Source of the DNA: Neurospora crassa OR74A | Taxonomy: Eukaryota; Ascomycota; Sordariomycetes; Sordariales; Sordariaceae | DNA length: 64,000 nt | Assembly: GCF_000182925.2 (NCBI RefSeq) | Contig: NC_026502.1 | Coordinates: 124,001-188,000 of the forward strand | Reading direction: 5' to 3' | In this document: piece by piece, positions 56,118 to 64,000 of the stretch | Position numbering within the stretch: position 1 is the stretch's first letter | How the letters are laid out: the number at the start of each line of letters is the position of its first letter | Position numbers and translations under genes: made by a program | The notes under the pieces: model-generated | Database searches by the model: none | What the model was told of the DNA's origin: nothing | What the model saw: the letters and a program-made list of their open reading frames with translations, nothing else

Positions 56118-59100
56118 ATGCCGCCTCCATCCTCTCTGCCCCTCCACCACCGAGATGGCAGGGCCGGGCTACCACAGTTATCCTCCTCTTCGCGACAGCA
56201 GGCCGGACTTGGAAATCCCAATATCAGCAACAGCCACAACAACAACAATGGCGGTGCCAAGGCCAACGCCAATACCAGCTTCCCCCCACAAGCTCAAGCG
56301 CAAGCTCACAACAATGAGCCCTACTACTCTAATGAAGGTCCGCTTCTTTTCCTCATATCCCCTTCTCTCCCTCTCTTCTTGCCCTTCCCAGCAGTTAACA
56401 CAGGCAACCCGGGGGCACAACAGACATCGAGCTCCTCCACGAAATCGTCACCCTCGCCGAGTCCATCCTCCCCTCCCTGCCTGAGCGCGACCGGCTCCCC
56501 ACGAACGCGCTCTTCCAAGCCGCCGAACAGATCCTCCCCGCCCATGGCTACCCAGATCCGGACCAGGCGCCCTCGCATATCTCGCGGCTTATCTTTAAGA
56601 TTGGGGGCCAGCGATGCGCTCCGAACTCGAAAGGGGAAACCAGTTTGCTGGATCGGTTTCGAGCCGTCTTAGCGGGTATGGGCATCATGTTGGAGTATGT
56701 GCCTAGTAGTCCGGTGGTGGGAGGGAGGAGTCGGGACCAGTCGCCTGCTGGCCCACCAGGAGCGGGCGGAAGAGGGGGGTTGGGGACGGCGCGGGATAAG
56801 GCTGCTGGATCCAGGTCGAGGAGTGTCTCGGTTTCGGGCAGATCGCTGGGCGGGTTCTCGTCAGTCTTTAGTGATGACGACGAGGACGTGACGGGCGGCG
56901 AACTCGATATCAAGTTACGACGGTTACTGCCGAAAAGGAGACACAGTTCCGTTTCGAGACCGCTTGCGCTTGGAGGACTACCGATTCGGTCAAGGGCTCG
57001 GTCGGCGAGTTTCACGGACCCCAATGCCTTGCCTGGGGACACGCTTAGGGGCGAGAGGGCTAGGAGACTGGAAGTGCTGGCGCAACAACGGGAACAGCAG
57101 CAGCGAGAAAGGGAGCAGCTCTTGAACCGAAGGGGGAGGTCACCAGAGAAAGGCCAAGGGAGGAGGAGTCAATTGGCTTCGAGGTCCAAGAGTTCGGTCC
57201 GCGAGTACGGCGATGATGGACGACCTTTTCAACCGCATAACCCCGTGCTGGACAAGGTCAAACACATCCCTCGTGTATTCGGCGCACCGCATCACTACGA
57301 CAATGCGGAAGTTGCCGCCGGCGCCTTGCCCGCTTACGCCAGACCGAACAAAGAACGGCCACGGCCCATATCCTTCTCCTCCGTAGGCGAAACTGACCTT
57401 AACCACAAATCCCCGCGAACCGATTTCTCCGAACTCCATCGCGCAACCAGCGACACCACCGTCAACACCAAAGACGAGCCCCTGCCTGGCAGTCACCACC
57501 ATGCCTTTACGCGTCCACCACACCTCGACCCCGAATACCAAGAAGCAAAAGTGCGCATGTTCCGAACCGAAGACAACGCCTTCCTCCTCCGCGACGCCTT
57601 TACGTCATGGCACGACCACTTTAACCGGATCCAGCGGGATCACCACCGCCTGCTTTCTCTCGCGACGCAAATCGACGACGAAGACATCAAGACCGAGGTC
57701 CTGGAGATATGGCTCGAGGAAACGATCGCCGTTGTCGAAGAGCGCGAGCGCCACGAGGCAGAAGCGGAATATGAAGCGTGGGTTGACAGGATGGAGCGGC
57801 GCGCCACGAGGGTGTACGAGGTTTTCACGATTCAGAATATGTTGAATTTCTGGCAGGATCAAGCACGCGAGGAGCTGGACCGTACCGCGGTTGCGAGACG
57901 GCATCTGGTACGGAAAAGGGCGTTCGATGCCTGGAGGGCGCAGCATATCCAGGACGAGACAAAAGCGAGGAACTTTGTGCTGATTCATGCGCTGCAAAGG
58001 TGGACGGCCGTGGCGCTTCATCAGGAGGTTAGACGGCATGTTGCTGAGCAGACGGAGGAAAGGGAGACGATGAGGGAAGGGTTGATGCACTGGTATCGGC
58101 TGCAAAAGGGGAGGGTGGCGGATGATTATGCCGTGTTCAAGGCGATGAAGGGGAGTCTGACGCACTGGACTTCGAGGACAAAGGATGTCCAGGATGATCA
58201 TGAGGTGGCCATCGCCTTGGATGAGAGACTCCTTCTCGACGAGGCGGTTAATATCTGGCAAGAAGAGGCCGAGGATCTCAGGTACACGGGGTACAAGTGC
58301 AGAGGGTACAAGGTTACACGGGACTGTCAGATTATCCTGGCGGATTGGCACGAGCAGAGCCGACTGTTGCGGACACTTAGAAAGTTTCGCGCAGCTGATG
58401 AGCGCACGCTCAAGTGGAACTGTCTCGAGCATTGGCAGGAAGAAGCCGAGTACGCCCGGCGGGACGGTCTGCTGGCTGACGCCGTGCTGCTTCTTAACCC
58501 CGTGGACACCTGGAAACTGGAGCTGAAGCTGAAACTTTGGAATATTCGCGAAGACGAAGAAACTCTCGAAGACACTTTAACTCACTGGTTCTTGGAGCAG
58601 CGTCTGGCCTTGTTCCAGCACCACGCTGCCTCTACCACCAAGAAATCCACCCTTTCAACCTGGCTCGACGCCACCCAAACCTCCCTGTCCGTCTGCCAAC
58701 GCCCCGAGTCCGAAGCCGACCACTTCTACTCCGACCACCTCCTCTCCTCGTGTTTCTCAACCTGGTTCGACGCCTCTAACGCCATCTTCACCCCCCGCCA
58801 CAACGCCAACCTCATCTGCCTTTACCGCACCACCAAGCCCTGCTTGGACCGATGGCGCGAAGCCCTCGTCTCCTCCACCACGCGCAATGCCTACTACGCC
58901 CGCAAAGCCTCGAAGCAATCTAAGCGCTTCACCATCGCCTCTGTCCTCGACCGCTGGCCTTTCTTGGCCGAACAAGCCCGTCGCGAAAGAATGATGACAT
59001 CCCTGCGCTCCTTTCGCCACTCCTACAAGATCTCCCTAGCCCAGTCCTGTCTGAGTACCTGGTTCAACGCCCTCTTGGAAGCCGACGACCTGTCAGCAGA

Positions 59101-60733
59101 CGCTGACGCCCTCCACCTCGATCACAACCACTCGGACCTGTACGAAACTCTTGGCTATTGGTCTTCCATTGCCCGGAGAGCGCAAGAGATGAGGGAGACT
59201 GCCGCCGATGCCGAGCTAGACACCTACTTGGAAAACTGGATGGACAGCGCGGCAGAAATGAGGGAGGCAGAAATGGACGCCGAAGAATGGGAAGCCGTGG
59301 GGACGATGAAGGGGTGTTTGCAGAGGTGGGAGCACGAGGCGCTGCATTTGGTTGCTAAGAGGAATGCGGTGAAGGCGTTGAGGGAGAGGGAGGAGAGGCG
59401 TTTGGCGGCGGGCGTGTTGGAGGGGTGGTGGGCGGTTGTCAATCCCGGGGCTGTGGTTAGAGAACGACAGATGGGGGCAGAGTTTAGTATGCTTGATCCG
59501 AGGATGAGTACGTTGTTGAGTTCGAGGAGGAGTGTGAGGCATATGGGGGGACGGTATCGGGACCGCGAAAGGGGAAGCGGTGATGTATCAGCGGCAAACT
59601 TTGGCAATAGTGTTAGCCAGTGGTTTGTCAATTCGGAGATGCCGCCTGAGCGGGAGAGGGAGAGGGATCGGTCGACGTTTCTTTTCCCTTCGGCAGCACC
59701 GATGAGACAGTCTGTTCAGCTTCCCATCCGATCTGCTCCCCCATCAGCAGCTGCCCAGCAACCCGCTCAACCACCACCAAAGGTACCAAAGGGCTATCAA
59801 CCATACCACCCCAACCCCGACCCTCCCGTTACTGCTTCCTACTCCCACCCCGCAAGTCGCATAGCAAGTCGACCGGCCAGTAGACTCGCGGCTCCCACCA
59901 TACCCGAGACTCCGATGGTCTCATCATCAGCAGCACCCATCGAGCAAAACCCAACAACAGGCCGAAGCTCGGACATGCGTCCGACGAATCTATCTGCTCG
60001 GCTGGTCAACACGCGGAATAACCCTTCCAGCTCCTCATTTCGGGCAAGTCAGACCCTAGCAGCAGAGGCTAGTGCTCTCAGCGGCGTCGGCGGCGGCCTG
60101 GGACCGATGAACTTTGACGACGACGACGACGAGGAGTCGTTCCTTCCTGATTTAGATATCAACGATCCAGGGTTCATGAGCACGCCTAGTAGAGTTAGGC
60201 GAGCGCCGCCTTTGGGACGACATGCGTCGCAGTCTGTGCCGCCGATTGTGCCGCCGCCGGTTGTGCACGGGCAGGCGCAGGCGCAGAGCAATACGGTATT
60301 TTCTTCTCAGTACCAACCCACCCTACCAGCAGACGACAACCACGGCACCTCAAGACCAGACCGATCAGACCGACCAGACCGACCAGAACGTTTCAACGCC
60401 CGCAAATCCCTCTTCCGCCCTTCCACTGCTCCTCCCCCATCCAACCACAACAACTACCACTACCCGCCCTTCTCGGGACCACCAACAGCCCCTTCCACCT
60501 CCATGTCGGTCGGCACCAGTACCCCGTCCGCGATCCTCGCTAGTCCAAGAGAACGGGAGTTAAGAAGGGTGTATGCCGAACCTAGTACCTCTAGTGCTGC
60601 TGCTACGGGGGTGGGGGTGGGCAATACGTCGGGAATCCTGAGAGGGGGGAGGGAGTGGATTGATCGGGAAAGAGTGGAGAGGGAGAGGGGGGTGTTTTTT
60701 AGTGATATACGAGAGGAGAGTGCTGAGGGGTGA
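56118..60733 (+). CDS. sfi1: Sfi1-family centrin-binding spindle pole body protein, 1509 aa
   Basis: Exon 1 is 56118-56337 (MPPPSSLPLHHRDGRAGLPQ..PYYSNE) and exon 2 is 56424-60733. The 86-nt intron uses a weak donor (GTCCGC) and acceptor CACAACAG; this choice was made because it alone joins the frames into a sensible SNE-DIELLHEIVTLAESIL. About 20 Sfi1 repeats with the invariant L-x-x-W lie at residues about 460-1075: LRDAFTSWHDHF, NMLNFWQDQA, KRAFDAWRAQH, EGLMHWYRLQ, GSLTHWTSR, EAVNIWQEEA, SCFSTWFDAS, PCLDRWREAL, SCLSTWFNAL, GCLQRWEHEA. Known biology: Sfi1 forms a long helix that binds centrin (Cdc31) at each repeat and builds the half-bridge for spindle pole body duplication. The N-terminal conserved block and the disordered Pro/Ser-rich C-terminus (possible CDK sites) fit filamentous fungal members. 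Confidence 0.93.
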
Positions 60734-62335
60734 TCGCATTAGACTGTGCTTCTTTTGGGTTGAACGGGGTTGAAGGGGGTGTTCAAGGGAGTGTTGAATG
60801 GGTATGGAAAGAGGCGATGTCGAGTATATTGTGTTGGATAGGTGCTGTGGAGGAATCGAGAAAATGACGGATGACCTGGCGGGGAGCAAGGCGTTGTCGG
60901 TTGCAATAATGAAAAAAGCGAAAAAGGGCCCGGGGGGGAGGTGTCCAAAAGCAGAAGAAGGCATGTATCCTTGGCTGACTGGTTGGCTGACACTAGCTGT
61001 CATCATCTATGTCGTTGTTGTTTTGGTGTGGTGGTGTATAGGTCATGTCGTTCTCCCTTCCTTGGACGTACGTACGTGGTGGTTTGTTGTTTTGTTGATC
61101 AGGTGTTGTTGTAGCAAGGTACCTGACTACTTGACTACCTGACTACACTACCAACCTCCACGTTATGATATGGTAGAGGTAGGTAACATGGTAGAATAGC
61201 TATGGTAGCAGTTGGATAGGTTACGCATATACCCCTGGGAATCAATCACAGAATCAAAATCAAAATTAATTGAGAAGTAGACTAGTCTAGTGCTTCGATG
61301 TTTTTTTCAGTTATTGTATTGTGTCACCATCACAGATCACTTGCTTGATTGCTTGCTTGCTTGGGTGATTGGGATGTTCCCATGCTATAAATCATAGTGA
61401 ACTCATTCAAGTTTCAATGCAATGGACGGTGTGTCCGTTCCTCACCTTAACTCATGACATCCCGCCATGTCCCCAAGGTAAAGGACTCCTCACAGCCTCT
61501 CGTTTTAAGTAATCAACCAGCAACTAACTCACTTTATCAAACCGCATTCTTTTTTTGATTCCCTCTCCACGACTTCACACCGCGTAGAAGAACGTTACGT
61601 AGGTAGGTATTTAATTTATTGCAACCACTGGATGAGCAAATCACCGCATAGGTGCAAGTGTCTGTTCAAAGTATTTGTCCATTCCATTTTACTCAATCTA
61701 CTTACCTAGAGGTATTCTACTTGAAGAAACCGATACGAAACTATAAGTAATCCAAAGCCAACCAGTCCAAGACCAACTACACCTTTCCCCCGTATCATCA
61801 CCCAGGCAGGTATGCATCAAATCGCTTGTTTCTCAATTTCTTACTTTCTTACTTTCAGACGCAGTTTCCGCTCAGGGCTGCTAAGGTAGCTAAGCTAAGC
61901 TAAGCTAAGCTAAGCTACCCTCCTCTTACTCGTATTTCGCGTTCCTTCCATGTCTCTGTCTCTGTCTCTGTTTCTGACTTCGAATATGACCTGTACGCTT
62001 CGGAATCCCGTAACTCCCGTCTACGTCTCCGTCTCTTGTCCCTTTCAAAGTCCACCAACAGTCTTCTGGGAACAGACCCAAATGTCACAATCTCCTTGGC
62101 TTCTTGTTCTTCTTCTTCTCCATTACCAGTGACGATACCAGTACTATTGCATACACAAGTAATTCTTGGTCTTCTGGTAGCATTTGGTCCTTTGTCAATC
62201 CTAGCATGCTCATTCCTATTCTTATTCTTATCTCCCCTCTTAACTTGCCTCCTCCGTCCAGTTCCTCTGACATTCCCTCACTCACCCCCCTTCTCCCTGC
62301 TCCTTATTCATCTCCATTTCCTCACCGTCCTGCGC
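60734..62335. other. Convergent intergenic region
   Basis: Between the 3' ends of the SFI1-like and SNF12-like genes. Contains a TAAGC pentamer repeat at about 61,886-61,917, a GTCTCT repeat near 61,948-61,970, TTGCTTGC repeats near 61,343-61,361, and a GTAGGTAGGTATT word near 61,600. No supported gene. Confidence 0.6.
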
Positions 62336-63872
62336 CTAGCGGTGCCCCGCCGTAAACCCCTGCTTACTCAAAAGCACATTAACACTCTCCCGCGCATTAC
62401 TCGTATCCCAAACACTCCCCTTCCCACCCCTCCTCCACTCGTCGCCCACGGGGTCTTCCGCCGCCGCCCCGGCCCTCGTGGCTTCGCCCATAATCACCTC
62501 TAGATCCCGCTTCTGGCTTGACAACCAGTTCTTAACGAAGCCGACGGGGTCGTTGGCCATAGACGTTAGGAACGTGTGTTTGGCCTTGGAGTCGCCGACG
62601 GCTTGGATGAGCACCGCCAGGGACTCATCTAGCTGATGAATCTCGCGGAGCGTTTGAGCGTACGAGGGGTTGTGGATGAACGGCACCAAGTGCTTCGAAC
62701 GCAAGGGGTCGTCAACGGAGACACGGATGTCGTAGATGGTCGGTTTGGGGGCGTCCGGCGCGGAATGGAATTCTTGGTCCACGCGGATGGTATAAGGGAG
62801 CTTGATGGGCGGCAGTGGTCTCAAGTGCGGGGTGACGTATTCGTTCAGCTGGGGAATGTGTCCCGACTCTCTCCCAATAAGCTTCTGCAGCAGGTCGTCG
62901 CACCGAAAGTTGCGCTTCTCGTCGTCTTCTTGTAGCTTCATCAACTTGATGTACTCGAACAAGCCCGCGACGGCTTCCTGGCGGGTTGCCTCCGTCATAT
63001 CGATCACGTCCGATAGCTCGGGGGAGAGCTCGTAGCGCTCCGGGTCTTCGTGGCGGTAGAGGTTGATGGTGATGTTAACATTCTCGTCCCCGTGGCGCTT
63101 GAAGGTCAGCTCGTCAAAGTCGGCCGAGGCGGGCAGGTTGGAACCGGCGGGCGTGCGCTCGGGTTTCTTCCATTCTATCGCGGTGGTGTCGACGGGCAGA
63201 CGGCCCGAGGCGGTGGGCTGGTCGAAGTCGACTGTGAGGGCTTTGAAGAAGTGGGAGAAGCGGTAGCGCTGGCCGGGCTTAGCGGGGACGGGTTTCGCTC
63301 CAGACTTTGTTGCTGTCTTTGTGCTGTCGTCGGTTGTGTCCATCTTATCTCCATCCTCCTCGTCCTTTGTGGTCTCGTCTTCGTCGTCGAGTAGTCGGCC
63401 TTCGATCTTGACGCGGTATGTGGATTCGAGGTTGGAGGGGAAGTCGAAGCTGTCGACGTTGAAGTTGTTGTTTTGCCAGTACTGGTCTTCGACGCTGTTG
63501 GTGATCCAAACGCGGAGTGTCTTATACCGCTGTTGAGTGGCGTCAGTAATGGTCAAGCCTCCTTCGAGACAAAAGAAGTGACAGTGTATACCTTTGCATT
63601 CCTGCTAACCGAATCCACGATATCCAACCTCTTGCGACTCATGGTAGCATCCAGCCGCCTCTCGAAATCGCGTAGCTTCTTGTAAGCCACAGCGACATCG
63701 CCCTCGCCCACCAAAGTCTCTTCGACGCCATCGGGTAGGGTCTTGTCGGTAGGTTTGCGACTCCGGAGCTTAGCCAGGTGGTTGACGGCCTCGCGACGGT
63801 GTGATTCTTGTTGGATTTGCGCCTGGGTGATGGGCAGTTGGTGGTGAGCAGGACCGGCCGACATCATGGGCC
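62336..63872 (-). CDS. snf12: SNF12/RSC6/SMARCD chromatin remodelling subunit (5' end beyond window)
   Basis: Visible exons: 63872-63592 and 63529-62336; the 62-nt intron has GTATAC, a TACTGAC-type branch and CAACAG, and joins SRNAK-RYKTLRVWITN. The protein runs RDFERRLDATMSRKRLDIVD (the family N-terminal helix), LRVWITNSVEDQYWQ, RVKIEGRLLDD, RFSHFFKALTVDFD, IEWKKP, then a SWIB/MDM2-like domain (about residues 268-350 counted from Met 63867: LSDVIDMTEATRQEAVAGLF, EYIKLMKLQ), and the C-terminal DPVGFVKNWLSSQKRDLEVI block seen in BAF60. It is a non-catalytic subunit of SWI/SNF and/or RSC. A CTAAC branch and TTCACAG acceptor just before GGCCCATGATG (63872) suggest at least one more 5' exon outside the window, so Met 63867 is probably internal. 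Confidence 0.94.
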
Positions 63873-64000
63873 CTGTGAAGAGAGAAGAAAGACCGGAAGA
63901 GGTTAGTTGAATGTGTAATCAAAGATTTGCGGTAATGTGGCGGGCGAGAAAATGGGGAGAAGCCAAGGGTCGTCGTCGGGTGGGTGTAAGAGAAAAAAAT

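Overview
The window looks like nuclear DNA of a filamentous ascomycete of the Sordariales, most likely Neurospora or a close relative. The genes have short introns (about 60-225 nt) with GT..AG ends and CTAAC/TACTAAC-type branch sites, and codons often end in C. The intergenic DNA repeatedly carries GTACCTACCTA-like motifs. The first 23 kb is extremely AT-rich transposon DNA whose stops and catalytic losses fit repeat-induced point mutation (RIP). The species is inferred, not proven.

Left third (1-23,360), dead transposon DNA. A pair of 549-bp direct repeats with TG/CA-like ends (452-1000 and 14723-15271) brackets a minus-strand Ty3/gypsy-type gag-pol relic. Position 16207-17442 holds a 411-codon minus-strand reading frame with about 19 TAA/TAG stops and no recognised family. 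A nearly complete plus-strand chromovirus (protease, RT, RNase H, integrase, chromodomain) lies at about 18,000-22,340. A less mutated LTR-like sequence at 23101-23360 marks the edge of the block. Two 100-base N runs (6548-6647, 13317-13416) are assembly gaps.

Right two thirds (23.6-64 kb), gene-bearing DNA. In order: a two-exon fungal orphan (-); a three-exon protein with a Pro/Phe/Cys repeat tail (-); a rearranged GIY-YIG/zinc-finger relic (+); a YggS/PROSC-type PLP homeostasis protein (+); a 2483-residue coiled-coil protein with ten 29-residue repeats (+); a frameshifted gene with a divergent ubiquitin-like domain (+); MO25/hym-1 (-); cytoplasmic isoleucyl-tRNA synthetase (+); a 62-residue twin-CX9C protein resembling NDUFAF8 (-); an Sfi1-type centrin-binding protein (+); and a SNF12/RSC6/SMARCD chromatin-remodelling subunit (-), cut by the right edge.

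The functional genes do not form a pathway or cluster. They are ordinary housekeeping and cell-biology genes: PLP homeostasis, polarity kinase scaffold, tRNA charging, complex I assembly, spindle pole body, chromatin remodelling. hym-1 and the IleRS gene diverge from a 1.1-kb interval; the IleRS and NDUFAF8-like genes converge with 175 bp between them. I found no convincing tRNA, rRNA or CRISPR feature, and no clear novel multi-gene system. The most unusual items are the permuted GIY-YIG relic, the unidentified RIP-killed frame, the gene whose Asn/Ser-rich tail was frameshifted into a Gln-rich one, and the 29-residue coiled-coil repeat.
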